Positions 55,321-64,000 of a stretch of DNA of 64,000 bases are shown piece after piece. The translations under genes and the position numbers were made by a program. A model generated the notes under the pieces. That model saw only the letters and a list, made by a program, of their open reading frames with translations. It ran no database searches and had not been told where the DNA came from. How positions within the stretch are numbered: the first letter of the stretch is position 1; each line of letters opens with the position of its first letter. This stretch comes from Chromohalobacter sp. 296-RDG (GTDB lineage Bacteria; Pseudomonadota; Gammaproteobacteria; Pseudomonadales; Halomonadaceae): assembly GCF_029889885.1 (NCBI RefSeq), contig NZ_JARANY010000008.1, positions 39,929 through 103,928 of the forward strand, written 5' to 3'.

Positions 55321-56654
55321 CAATTGCCATTGACCGCCATGCGCTGCGTCAGGGAACGCCGGAAAATGCCCCAGGCAAGACCGCCTGCCAGCACGTTGCC
55401 CAACGCGGCTCCCCAGGCGACACCAAAAATGCCCGACAGCCAGGCCCCCACCGCCAGGCATGGCAAGTAACACACGAACAAGCGCATGAAGGACAGCAGC
55501 ATGGCGCGTACCGGCCAGCCAAGGGCATTGGAGGCGGATACCACCAGCATGCAAAGGCCCAGCAAGCTATAGCTGGGTAGCAGCCAGCGTATCAAGGTCG
55601 CGAGTTCATCGCGTATTTCCGGATTGCCCGACAGAGCGACCGCAACCCAGGGTGCCGCCAGTGCCATGACACACCCCAGCCCCAGTTGCCAGACCACCGC
55701 CGTACGCGCCGCCAGCTTCATCAAGGCATCGATGCGCAACCAATCGCCGGCGCCGTAACAACGCCCCAGCCAGGGCGGCAGTGACATAGTCAGCGCCAGC
55801 ACCACCATCAACGAAAGCGTTTCCAGGCGACTCGCCAATCCCCAGGCCGCGACAGCCGTCTCCCCCAGATCGGCCACGATCGAGGTCGCCAGCATCGCCG
55901 AGAGTGGCGGCATCAACTGACTGATCATCGCAGGCCCGGCGATCGTCATGAACGGCACGGCCGAGGCACGCATTTCGACGCGCAACCCATGCCGCGCCAG
56001 CCAGTCGTGGGCACGTAGACGTGTCACCAGGAACCAGATGCCGATGGCAAACGCCAACGCTGTCGCCCAGGCCGCACCAGGCAGCCCCCAGCCCGACCAG
56101 TCGCCGATGCCAAAAATCAACAGCGGATCGAGGACCAGATTGATCAGGCTGGTCAGTACCATGAGTTTTCCGGGCAAGCGCGTGTCGCCATGTGCCCGGA
56201 ACAGGCTATAGCCGAAATACAGCACCGCCCCCAGCCAGTTGGCCACCAACTGCGGCCCCCAGTAGGCGCGAATCAGCTCACGCGTGGGGGCATCAGCCCC
56301 CAGCAGCGTGAAGATCGGCGTCTGCGCGGCCCACATGATCAGCATCAGCAGGGCCATCAATGCGCTTCCACCGACCAGCACAAGGCTGCCCATACGCCTG
56401 GCACGCGCTGTATCGCCAGCGCCTAGAGTGCGTGAAATCAGCGCCGCGATGGCAATCCCCAGACCTACCTGCACGCCGATGATCAGAAACGACAGTGGGA
56501 AGGTGAAGGATTGTGCCGCGAGCGGCTGAGTGCCCAAACGGGCGATGAAAGCACTATCGACGAGCTGGAAGCCCAGCAGCGAGAGCACGCCGATAGCCAT
56601 GGGCCAGGTCTGCTGCCACAGTTGGCGACGTAGCGAGGACATGGATTCCGTCAC
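55320..56654 (-). CDS. MATE-family efflux transporter
   Basis: 444 residues with 12 membrane segments in two six-helix bundles, the DinF/NorM superfamily layout. N-terminal GFQLVDSAFIARLGTQPLAA and AALISRTLGAGDTARARR are characteristic, and LVLDPLLIFGIG marks TM5-6. Start taken as GTG 56654, with GAGG 5 nt upstream; a TTG at 56675 is alternative. Na+- or H+-driven drug extrusion is the family role. Confidence 0.88.
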   Translation of the reverse strand: MTESMSSLRRQLWQQTWPMAIGVLSLLGFQLVDSAFIARLGTQPLAAQSFTFPLSFLIIGVQVGLGIAIAALISRTLGAGDTARARRMGSLVLVGGSALMALLMLIMWAAQTPIFTLLGADAPTRELIRAYWGPQLVANWLGAVLYFGYSLFRAHGDTRLPGKLMVLTSLINLVLDPLLIFGIGDWSGWGLPGAAWATALAFAIGIWFLVTRLRAHDWLARHGLRVEMRASAVPFMTIAGPAMISQLMPPLSAMLATSIVADLGETAVAAWGLASRLETLSLMVVLALTMSLPPWLGRCYGAGDWLRIDALMKLAARTAVVWQLGLGCVMALAAPWVAVALSGNPEIRDELATLIRWLLPSYSLLGLCMLVVSASNALGWPVRAMLLSFMRLFVCYLPCLAVGAWLSGIFGVAWGAALGNVLAGGLAWGIFRRSLTQRMAVNGN

Positions 56655-56765
56655 GGAAACCTCATTGCGAATCAACGATCAAGATATCAAATAGGGCGCC
56701 CCCGGCATCGGTCGATACCGAGGGCGACTAGATTAGCAGAAAGCGCCTTCATGGGTGATGACGCT

Positions 56766-57581
56766 TCAGGCGTCCCACTGGGGAGCAAAATCCGGATTGG
56801 CGATACGTTCGCCGCGATCGAGCGCATCGATACGCGCCATCTCGTCGGCACTCAGTGTGATCTGCATGGCGTCGAGGTTCGATTGCTGGTGCCCGGGCTT
56901 CGTGGACGACGGGATCACCACGATGTCGCGCGCCACCACCCACGCCAGCGCGATCTGCGCCGGACTCACCCCGTGCGCCTCGGCAATTTCCTTGAGCACG
57001 GGCTCGTCCATCACCTTACCCACCGCTAGCGGCATATAACCGGTAACCTGCAAGCCCTGCGCCTGGCAATACGCAACCACGGTGCGGTTGGCCAGGAAGG
57101 GATGCACTTCGATCTGGTTGGTGATCAGGTGCTCGCCTCCGGGCACCGAGAGCGCCAGGTCGAGCTGCGCCACCGTGAAGTTGGAGACGCCAATCTCACG
57201 CGTAAGGCCTTTCTCGCGCGCCTGGTTCAAGGCGCCGATATAATCGGCCATCGGGACCTCGTCGTCGGGCGACGGCCAATGCACCAAAGCCAGGTCGACG
57301 TATTCAACGCCGAGCTTCCGGCAACTCTCTTCGAAGCTTTCCAGCAATGCCTGCGGCTGCAATCGATCCCACCACACCTTGGTGGTCAGGAAGATCTCGT
57401 CGCGGGGAACATCGCTTTGCTTGAGCGCCTCGCCCACGGCGCGTTCGTTATCGTAGAACTGAGCGGTATCGATATGCCGGTAACCGAGTGACAGCGCTGA
57501 CATGACCGAGTCGATAACGTCTTGGTCCTTGAGACGAAAGGTGCCCAGACCAATGCGGGGCAACGTGCGTTGGTTCAGCAT
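56766..57581 (-). CDS. dkgB: 2,5-diketo-D-gluconate reductase B-like aldo/keto reductase
   Basis: 271 residues (E. coli DkgB 267), with close motif-level resemblance throughout: GLGTFRLKDQDVIDSV, IDTAQFYDNERAVGEAL, LVHWPSPDDEVP, GLTREIGVSNFT and VIPSSTKPGHQQSNLDA. Catalytic tetrad Asp38, Tyr43, Lys68, His101. Reduces 2,5-diketogluconate or, more generally, methylglyoxal and other carbonyls with NADPH. Single gene. Confidence 0.9.
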   Translation of the reverse strand: MLNQRTLPRIGLGTFRLKDQDVIDSVMSALSLGYRHIDTAQFYDNERAVGEALKQSDVPRDEIFLTTKVWWDRLQPQALLESFEESCRKLGVEYVDLALVHWPSPDDEVPMADYIGALNQAREKGLTREIGVSNFTVAQLDLALSVPGGEHLITNQIEVHPFLANRTVVAYCQAQGLQVTGYMPLAVGKVMDEPVLKEIAEAHGVSPAQIALAWVVARDIVVIPSSTKPGHQQSNLDAMQITLSADEMARIDALDRGERIANPDFAPQWDA

Positions 57582-57768
57582 GGTGACTCCTTGTCAGATG
57601 GCAAAAGACAGCAAAGACCTAGTTACAAGATGAAACATGGTGCCAGGCAATCTGTCATACTCCTGCATGAGTTGGGGACCGTTAAATTGACTTTCAACAC
57701 CTTCCTCACGCTAGATCGCCGTTGAGATTGGCCATTGCCTCCCCTTATTACCAACCTCGACTCAACGT

Positions 57769-57797
57769 GAATCGCCCCGCACGAGGCGGGGCGATTC
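57769..57797 (-). terminator. Terminator of yceI
   Basis: Perfect 12-bp stem GAATCGCCCCGC/GCGGGGCGATTC, 5-nt loop, 26 bp after the yceI stop. T-tract poor. Confidence 0.5.
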
Positions 57798-57822
57798 AGG
57801 CTGTCCGAGCATGCGTGACGAA

Positions 57823-58419
57823 TTACTGGCGGATACCTTCAACCACCAGGTGCATGTCAACGGTGGAAGCCGTCGGACCCAACTTGCTGGTATCGATACC
57901 GAAGTCAGACAACGTCAACGTCGTTTCCCCTTCGAAACCATTGCGATATCCGCCCCAGGGATCGTCACCACCGCCGATATGGTCGACCTCGATGGTAATC
58001 GGCTGCGTTTCGCCATGCAGCGTCAGGTTGCCGGACAGTTCGCCCTCACCGTCACCGGTCGATTCGAATCCCGTGGACTCGAACGTCGCGGTGGGATACT
58101 CCGAGGCGTTGAGGAAGTCGTCGCTCAAGATGTGCTTGTCGCGTTCGGCATGCGCCGTATGGAGACTGCTCACGTCTACCTCGACATTGGCGCTGGAAGC
58201 TTCTGGGGCGTCGGGGTCATAACTGAACGTCCCCGTGAAATCATCGAAGGTGCCCAGCACATAGGAATAGCCCAAATGGCTGATCTTGAACTCAATGAAG
58301 GCATGCTGCCCTTCGCTATCGATCTTGTAATCGGCAGCGTTGGCCTGGGCCATGGGCAACAGTACGGCAGCGCCGAGAGCAGCACTGGTAGCGGTCTTGA
58401 GTAGCGATTTCGAGAACAT
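57823..58419 (-). CDS. yceI: YceI-family periplasmic isoprenoid-binding protein
   Basis: 198 residues. Signal peptide ~1-29 (...ALGAAVLLPMAQANA), then the YceI lipocalin-like barrel: DYKIDSEGQHAFIEFKISHLGYS, SSLHTAHAERDKHILSDDFLN, and FEGETTLTLSDFGIDTSKLG. Family members bind polyisoprenoids (TTHA0802). ATG 58419 has AGGAG 6 nt upstream, better placed than the ATG two codons earlier. Co-transcribed with the cytochrome b gene, as in E. coli yceJ-yceI. Confidence 0.92.
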   Translation of the reverse strand: MFSKSLLKTATSAALGAAVLLPMAQANAADYKIDSEGQHAFIEFKISHLGYSYVLGTFDDFTGTFSYDPDAPEASSANVEVDVSSLHTAHAERDKHILSDDFLNASEYPTATFESTGFESTGDGEGELSGNLTLHGETQPITIEVDHIGGGDDPWGGYRNGFEGETTLTLSDFGIDTSKLGPTASTVDMHLVVEGIRQ

Positions 58420-58483
58420 CGTCATCTCCTAGGATGAAGGATTTAAGTACTTAAGTGGCGGCAAATCGCCACGGATGTAAAAC

Positions 58484-59038
58484 TCATTGGCGTCGAGAGC
58501 CTCCGGGCCACCACATGCGACGCAACGTGTCCCGGCGATCGAGAATATGATGCTTGAGCGCAGCCAGCGTGTGGCCCACGGCCAGCACGACCAGTGCCCA
58601 AGCTGCGTACCAGTGCACCTCCCCCGCCAGGGTCGCCTGTCGGGGCAAATCGCTGAGCAGTGCCGGCACTTCGAAGGCACCGAACACACTGATACCTTGG
58701 CCTTCGGCAGTGGAGATCAAGTAGCCACTGACCATCACCGTCAACAGCAAGACGTAGAGGAGCCCATGGCCGGCATGCGCCAACACCCGCTCCCAAGACA
58801 CGCCATGTGCCTCGGGCGTGGGCTGCATCAAGCGCCATGCCAACCGCAGCAGCGTCAAACCCAGTAGCGTCAGGCCCAGTGACTTGTGCCACCATGGCCC
58901 CAATTGATACCAGCGATCATAATAACCAAGACCGGTCATCCACCAGCCAAGTACGAAGAGTGACACGACCAGCACGGCACTCAGCCAATGCAGGAGAATG
59001 CTGGGCACCCCCCAGCCGTGTACCGAATTACGCCACAT
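58484..59038 (-). CDS. Cytochrome b561 (YceJ-like)
   Basis: 184 residues, four membrane helices. Candidate haem histidines are His17 (ILLHWLSA), His51 (WWHKSLGL), His88/91 (AHAGHGLLY) and a C-terminal AVGHTLAALKHH. Start 59038 is supported by GGAG 8 nt upstream; ATGs further upstream lack one. It precedes yceI by 64 bp in a likely operon, suggesting electron transfer linked to the isoprenoid-binding YceI protein, perhaps via quinones. Confidence 0.87.
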   Translation of the reverse strand: MWRNSVHGWGVPSILLHWLSAVLVVSLFVLGWWMTGLGYYDRWYQLGPWWHKSLGLTLLGLTLLRLAWRLMQPTPEAHGVSWERVLAHAGHGLLYVLLLTVMVSGYLISTAEGQGISVFGAFEVPALLSDLPRQATLAGEVHWYAAWALVVLAVGHTLAALKHHILDRRDTLRRMWWPGGSRRQ

Positions 59039-59130
59039 GCGTTTCTCTCCACCCATCATGCCTTCAGCATAATGGCTATCGCGCATCACGCCAGGACGTA
59101 TCGAGGAAAGGCATCATTAACCAAAAAGAA

Positions 59131-59158
59131 ATAATGGCTCGCCAAGGCGAGCCATTAT
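59131..59158 (-). terminator. Terminator of the DJ-1/PfpI gene
   Basis: Perfect 13-bp stem ATAATGGCTCGCC/GGCGAGCCATTAT with an AA loop. On the minus strand it is followed by TTCTTTTTGG. Confidence 0.8.
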
Positions 59159-59188
59159 AAGAGAAGTGTGCAAGGCTCGAGGGTCGTG

Positions 59189-59872
59189 TCAGCCTGTCAG
59201 TGCCTCCAGCAGCAATTTAGCCGTTGGCGCGCTGGAGGCCGGATTCTGACCGGTGATCAACAGGCCATCGCGCAGTTGGAAAGCGTCGAAATCCGCGTCG
59301 GCGCGCTCATAGTGGCCACCCTTTGCCTTCAAAGCGTCTTCCACTAGCAACGGCACGACATCGGTCAGCCCCACGGCATCTTCTTCGCTGTTCGAGAACC
59401 CAGTGACACGATGACCCTTGACCACAGACTGGCCATCGGGACTTTGTGCATGCACCAACACGGCGGGTGCATGGCAGACTGCGCTGACAGGCTTATGGGC
59501 CACGAGGAAGTCGTGGATCAACTGCTGGGAATGGCGATCTTGCGTCAAATCCCACAGCGGGCCATGGCCCCCGGGGTAGAAAACAGCATCGTAGTCATCG
59601 GCGCGCACCTCGGCCAGCTTACGCGTATTAGCCAACTGCGCCTTGGCCTCGCTATCCGCCTCGAAGCGGCGCGTTTCCTCGGTCAGCGCATCGGGCTGCG
59701 TGGAGGTGGGATCAATGGGCGGCTGACCACCCTGCGGCGAGGCCAGCGTCACCTCGACACCCGCATCCTTGAACACGTAGTACGGCGCGACGAACTCTTC
59801 GAGCCAGAAGCCGGTGGCATGGCCGGTATCGCCCATGCGATCGTGCGACGTCAGCACCATCAGAATCTTCAT
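59189..59872 (-). CDS. DJ-1/PfpI superfamily protein (Hsp31-like)
   Basis: 227 residues of the type 1 glutamine amidotransferase-like fold. The nucleophile-elbow cysteine is in SAVCHAPAVLVHA, and the conserved acidic residue is in GFWLEEFVAPY. DAVFYPGGHGPLWDL is typical of the Hsp31/YDR533C-type glyoxalase III group. Likely detoxifies methylglyoxal or serves as a stress chaperone. ATG 59872 with AAGGAGG 5 nt upstream. Single gene. Confidence 0.87.
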   Translation of the reverse strand: MKILMVLTSHDRMGDTGHATGFWLEEFVAPYYVFKDAGVEVTLASPQGGQPPIDPTSTQPDALTEETRRFEADSEAKAQLANTRKLAEVRADDYDAVFYPGGHGPLWDLTQDRHSQQLIHDFLVAHKPVSAVCHAPAVLVHAQSPDGQSVVKGHRVTGFSNSEEDAVGLTDVVPLLVEDALKAKGGHYERADADFDAFQLRDGLLITGQNPASSAPTAKLLLEALTG

Positions 59873-59962
59873 GCGAACCTCCTTGGGTAAGCGACGTTCA
59901 TGTCGATACCCATGACGTGGAGACATCCAGGCGGACTTCAAGACGTCGCCGCACCAAGTGCC

Positions 59963-60823
59963 CTACTCGATCGCCACCTCTACCTCATAGCCACCAAACT
60001 TGCGCAGATTGATGACACCGGTATCGAAGATCAGGTACTGCCCCTTGAGTCCCATCAAACGGCCGCTGACCTCAGGGGACTTATCGAAATTGTGCGACAC
60101 TACCTTGCCGGGAAATTCCAGGACGGGATAGTACAACTCGACCGGGGTCGCCGCCAGCGTGCCAATCGCCTGCTCGCCAACGCGTTGTTTGAGTGCCGCC
60201 AGCTCCTGATCGAGCACTTCCAGGAGGCGGTCTCGTTCGGCGAGCAAGTCTAGCGGCGCCACGTCACCTTTCAGCATTGCACGCCAATTGGTGCGATCGC
60301 CCACCACCTGCTTGAACAAGGTTTCGACCAACCCCGACTGCAAACGGTTGTCGACCTCGAGAATCGGCAGCGCCTGCATCGCCCCTTGATCGAGCCAGCG
60401 TGTAGGCAATTGCGTCTTGCGCGTGATGCCGACCTTGAGCCCCGACGAATTGGCCAGGTAGACCACGTGCGGCTGAAAACAATGCTGCTCGCCCCATGCC
60501 GGTTCGCGACACGTACCCGCATGATAGTGGCAGGTTTCCGGCTTGACGATGCAGGTGTCACACTGGGCAAGCGACTTGAAACAAGGGTAGCAATAGCCTT
60601 GGGCAAAACTCTTGCGCGTGGCGCGTCCACAATGCACGCAGTGGATGGCGCCGGTATGCACGAGTCGCAACGAGGCGCCCAGATGCGCATTGAGACCAAC
60701 GCGCTGCTCGCCGGCCCGCAGGGTGTATTGCGCCGGTGTCTGCGCATCGCTGGGCGCAATCTCCATCTTGCGCAGGGGGCCGCGCGCGGCACTGACATCC
60801 GCCACGCTGAACAGATCGCTCAT
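59963..60823 (-). CDS. DUF2797 family zinc-cluster protein
   Basis: 286 residues. Two cysteine clusters (HCVHCGR...GYCYPCF, ~64-83, and CDTCIVKPETCHYHAGTC, ~88-105) suggest zinc binding. The VYLANSSGLKVGITRKTQLPTRW stretch (~121-143) is reminiscent of a GIY-YIG-like core. Family function is unknown to me. The ATG overlaps the stop of the YeaC-like gene (ATGA), making it third in the rhomboid-YeaC-DUF2797 operon. Confidence 0.8.
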   Translation of the reverse strand: MSDLFSVADVSAARGPLRKMEIAPSDAQTPAQYTLRAGEQRVGLNAHLGASLRLVHTGAIHCVHCGRATRKSFAQGYCYPCFKSLAQCDTCIVKPETCHYHAGTCREPAWGEQHCFQPHVVYLANSSGLKVGITRKTQLPTRWLDQGAMQALPILEVDNRLQSGLVETLFKQVVGDRTNWRAMLKGDVAPLDLLAERDRLLEVLDQELAALKQRVGEQAIGTLAATPVELYYPVLEFPGKVVSHNFDKSPEVSGRLMGLKGQYLIFDTGVINLRKFGGYEVEVAIE

Positions 60824-61077
60824 CGGCTCATCCACTTGATGGTATCGGACTCGCCGGCTCCATCGTCAGTGCCGCCACCGCCGCGCTCGATATAGCCCAC
60901 ACGCTCGTTCTCGGGGATATCGTGGGCGACTTCGTATTTCATCACCGCCTCGAGACACAGCTCGGTCTGCTCTTCGCTCAGGCGCTGTCCATCCGGCCAT
61001 TTACGCAGTGCGACCGCCTGCTTGAAGCTGTCGTACATGGCGGGTGTCATCTGCGCCACCATCTTGTCGAAGGTCAT
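60820..61077 (-). CDS. yeaC: YeaC-like (DUF1315) small protein
   Basis: 85 residues resembling E. coli YeaC over the N-terminal two thirds: TPAMYDSFKQAVALRKWPDG, then ...LSEEQTELCLEAVMKYE. Function unknown. ATG 61077 aligns with the E. coli start. A GTG at 61086 has a better ribosome site (GGAG, 7 nt) and overlaps the rhomboid stop, so it may be used. It overlaps the DUF2797 gene by four bases. Confidence 0.8.
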   Translation of the reverse strand: MTFDKMVAQMTPAMYDSFKQAVALRKWPDGQRLSEEQTELCLEAVMKYEVAHDIPENERVGYIERGGGGTDDGAGESDTIKWMSR

Positions 61078-61085
61078 GTCACTCA

Positions 61086-61940
61086 CTAACGCTCTCCTCT
61101 TGCGGCACGTCCACCGGCCCACCATCCACCGACCAGCCCGACCAACAGACCGCCCAGGTGCGCCTCATTGGCGACGTTGCCGAATCCAAACAAGCTCGCC
61201 ATGTCGGTCATGGTGAAGACCATCCAGGCAAGCATGAACACCACCAGCATTTGGGGCACGAAAAATCCGCTTCCCGGGGCCCGACGGGCCATCAGCCAGA
61301 CATATCCCAGCAAGGCATAATCGACCCCGGACATGCCGCCGAACAGCACGGTCCCCGTGGCGTATTGCGCCAGGTTGGAGACGAGTGCCGCCACGACGGC
61401 GAGCATGATAAGGCGTACGGGGCCTTGCAGGGCTTCGACCTGGCGCCCGAAATACCATAACCACAGCATGTTGAAGACCAGATGCATCCAGCCGAAATGC
61501 ATCAACGCCGGCGACAGCAAGCGCCATACCTGACCGCTTGCCAGGGAATCGCCCAGGGTGCTGACCGTCAGGCTTCCGGACACGGCATCGACGGGCACGA
61601 AGGTCAGTGCAGCGACCACACGGTCACCGAACAATGCCATCAAGGCGAAGACCACCACACACAATGCCATCAAGACAGCCGCCAGCGGTGCCTGAGTAAA
61701 GGCACTGCCAAGCATGCCGGGCGATCGGCTTTTCGTGGCCTGAGAGGGACGCTCGACCAACTCGCCACGATGCCATTGCTCGATCAAGTGTGCCGCCTCA
61801 TCACGCTGACGCGGATCGGCCAGCCACAGCACCTGAATCGTCTCCTCCTCGGTCACCTGATGGCCGATACGATGCGCCCACAACGCTCGACGCAGTGCGA
61901 CGATATCCTGTTGACGAGGCAATTCCAGCAGTTTGTACAT
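61086..61940 (-). CDS. Rhomboid-family intramembrane serine protease (GlpG-like)
   Basis: 284 residues. A cytoplasmic N-terminal domain (~1-75) resembling that of GlpG is followed by six membrane helices. Catalytic dyad Ser204 (GGMSGVDYALLGY) and His261 (ANEAHLGGLLVG), with the helix-2 HxxxN equivalent MHLVFNMLWLW. ATG 61940 begins the family-like MYKLLELPRQQD. First gene of the operon with yeaC and the DUF2797 gene; coupling of these three is conserved only as far as seen here. Confidence 0.9.
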   Translation of the reverse strand: MYKLLELPRQQDIVALRRALWAHRIGHQVTEEETIQVLWLADPRQRDEAAHLIEQWHRGELVERPSQATKSRSPGMLGSAFTQAPLAAVLMALCVVVFALMALFGDRVVAALTFVPVDAVSGSLTVSTLGDSLASGQVWRLLSPALMHFGWMHLVFNMLWLWYFGRQVEALQGPVRLIMLAVVAALVSNLAQYATGTVLFGGMSGVDYALLGYVWLMARRAPGSGFFVPQMLVVFMLAWMVFTMTDMASLFGFGNVANEAHLGGLLVGLVGGWWAGGRAARGER

Positions 61941-61986
61941 GGGCGGGGTCCCTTTCAGTACCGCAGACGAGCGCACAAAAGAAAAA

Positions 61987-62010
61987 GTCCGGCGGAGGGG
62001 GCCGCCGGAC
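61987..62010 (-). terminator. Rho-independent terminator of the nadK operon
   Basis: Perfect 9-bp stem GTCCGGCGG/CCGCCGGAC with a 6-nt loop. Followed on the minus strand by TTTTTCTTTT. It lies about 100 nt after the phosphoesterase stop. Confidence 0.82.
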
Positions 62011-62107
62011 AAGAGCAAGGGATCATTCAAGGGAACACTTACTCTGACGACGCCCCACCGCGATGAGTTCCCGGTGCAACGAAATTTTTTTCAACTTTTT
62101 TTGCCCC

Positions 62108-63115
62108 TCATGCCAGCGCGATGTCATCGGGCGCCGGAGGAGCCGACCCCTCACGCGCCACATCGACCCACACGAAGCGATTGGCATCCAGGCGCTGCTC
62201 ACCTTCCCAGCGATAGGCCACCAGACGCCCGTATTTCACGGCGCTGTAATCGAGACAGGCAATGTTCGGCGCCGGTAGCGCCGGAACCCCCTCGCACCAA
62301 TAGTGGCCAATGAATAGCGGCGACTCCTCCGGTCCGTAATACGGCAGTCGCTGTCGCTCCTCAGCGCTCAAGGGCTGGTTCTCGAGATCGTCGGGAAGGT
62401 TATCGGGCTGGAAGACCACATCGCCATAGGTCAACGGCTCACGTGCCCAGAAATGAGCACGGAAGGTGGTGCGCGTGAAACCATCGCCGGAATGGATTCG
62501 CAAGCCCGCCGGAAGCGGCAGTGAGGGGCCTCGCGTCAGCCGATCCATGACGCGAAAGGCGAATGTTCCCGGGCACGCCGAATCGTAAAAGAAATCCTCG
62601 CTCATGCGACCATCGGGACACTGCGCCAGAAATGGCGTGATGAGGTCGCGGTCCCAGCAGGCATGCACGGCCCGTAGTCCATCACGTTCGAGGCACAACG
62701 GCATCGTCATGAACCAGTCCAGATGTGACTGCCACTCCTGAGGATGATCGCGAAACTGGGCCAGCGTCTCATTGATGACGCGATTGTGTCGCGGCGAATG
62801 CTCGCGTAGCCACTCTCCCGCCCATTCCAGCGGCGCCCGGCGACTATACGCCAGGGCATTGTATTCGTGATTGCCCATCACGATATCCGCCTCGCCCGCC
62901 TCGACCATGTCACGCGCGATATTCAGCGCCAGTCGAATGCGCGGGCCGCGATCGATCAAATCGCCCAGAAAGATGACTCGACGACGCGGATGACGATACA
63001 CGCCTTCTCGGTAGCGATAGCCAAGCTTCTCCAGCAACACCGCCAGCGAGGCGCCACACCCATGCACATCGCCGATCAAATCGTAGCCATCGAGGTCGTT
63101 TCGAGCCAGTGTCAT
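62108..63115 (-). CDS. Calcineurin-like metallophosphoesterase
   Basis: 335 residues. The metal-binding motifs of the PPP/ApaH-like fold are in order: DVHGC (~15), GDLIDRGP (~50) and GNHEYN (~81), with later histidines in FIGHYWCEG. It resembles bacterial Ser/Thr-phosphatase-like or diadenosine tetraphosphatase-like enzymes; the substrate is not determinable. ATG 63115 follows the nadK stop by one base, so the two are one operon, which the strong terminator downstream ends. Confidence 0.86.
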   Translation of the reverse strand: MTLARNDLDGYDLIGDVHGCGASLAVLLEKLGYRYREGVYRHPRRRVIFLGDLIDRGPRIRLALNIARDMVEAGEADIVMGNHEYNALAYSRRAPLEWAGEWLREHSPRHNRVINETLAQFRDHPQEWQSHLDWFMTMPLCLERDGLRAVHACWDRDLITPFLAQCPDGRMSEDFFYDSACPGTFAFRVMDRLTRGPSLPLPAGLRIHSGDGFTRTTFRAHFWAREPLTYGDVVFQPDNLPDDLENQPLSAEERQRLPYYGPEESPLFIGHYWCEGVPALPAPNIACLDYSAVKYGRLVAYRWEGEQRLDANRFVWVDVAREGSAPPAPDDIALA

Positions 63116-63116
63116 G

Positions 63117-63998
<882 letters not shown>

Positions 63999-64000
63999 GT

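Overview
The window is about 64 kb of GC-rich, densely packed bacterial chromosome. Gene content and protein style point to a gammaproteobacterium of the Halomonadaceae (Halomonas or Chromohalobacter type): the ~1610-residue NAD-glutamate dehydrogenase, NAD kinase, RlmKL, Rmf, quinone-type PyrD, PdxB, bimodular QueF, RND, MFS and MATE exporters, and an NhaC-type Na+/H+ antiporter. The species is an inference. The sequence shows mainly core chromosome with a few accessory insertions. No phage, IS element, CRISPR array or rRNA operon was seen.

Layout. 1-7 kb: a gene cut by the left edge, a BaiN/YhiN-type flavoprotein, a two-gene RND efflux operon and an aldo-keto reductase. 7-10.5 kb: a Bcr/CflA drug exporter and an NhaC-like antiporter. 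10.7-15.4 kb: a complete branched-chain-amino-acid-type ABC importer, with two ATPases and two permeases in one overlapping operon and the binding protein convergent to them. 15.5-17.6 kb: cytochrome b561, an orphan HsdR-N-like nuclease gene and tRNA-Ser(GGA). 17.6-21.4 kb: thioesterase, nitroreductase, queF and a YadGH-type ABC exporter. 21.5-22.1 kb: a tRNA-Glu/tRNA-Gly array with a decayed tRNA-Gly copy and a consensus promoter. 22.2-33 kb: msrB, ylqF, alaA, htpX, pdxB, a small WGR-domain protein, rlmKL, rmf, pyrD and a secreted two-repeat protein. 33-41 kb: gdhB, trmA, murI and a LysR regulator. 41.1-42.9 kb: an SOS-controlled umuDC pair. 42.9-53 kb: a hemerythrin-like protein, a 141-bp palindromic repeat, rarA, a three-gene SMC-kite-kleisin (Mks-like) operon and a divergent RecQ-family helicase. 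53-64 kb: phhB-tyrB, an EF-hand protein, a MATE exporter, dkgB, a cytochrome b plus YceI pair, a DJ-1/PfpI protein, a DUF2797-YeaC-rhomboid operon, and a metallophosphoesterase with nadK.

Genome-maintenance genes are concentrated at 41-53 kb: umuDC behind a consensus LexA box, rarA, the SMC-like operon and the RecQ-like helicase. Two items there merit most attention. The UmuD homologue has lost both catalytic residues of the self-cleaving protease, so this pol V may be controlled differently. The SMC operon carries SMC, kite and kleisin genes in the reverse order to classical mksFEB, with no adjacent MksG/JetD nuclease. Other notable items are the orphan nuclease beside tRNA-Ser, the ERIC-like palindrome at rarA, the tRNA pseudogene, and a sigma-32-like htpX promoter overlapped by a perfect inverted repeat.

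Family assignments rest on motifs and remembered family features. No database search was run.
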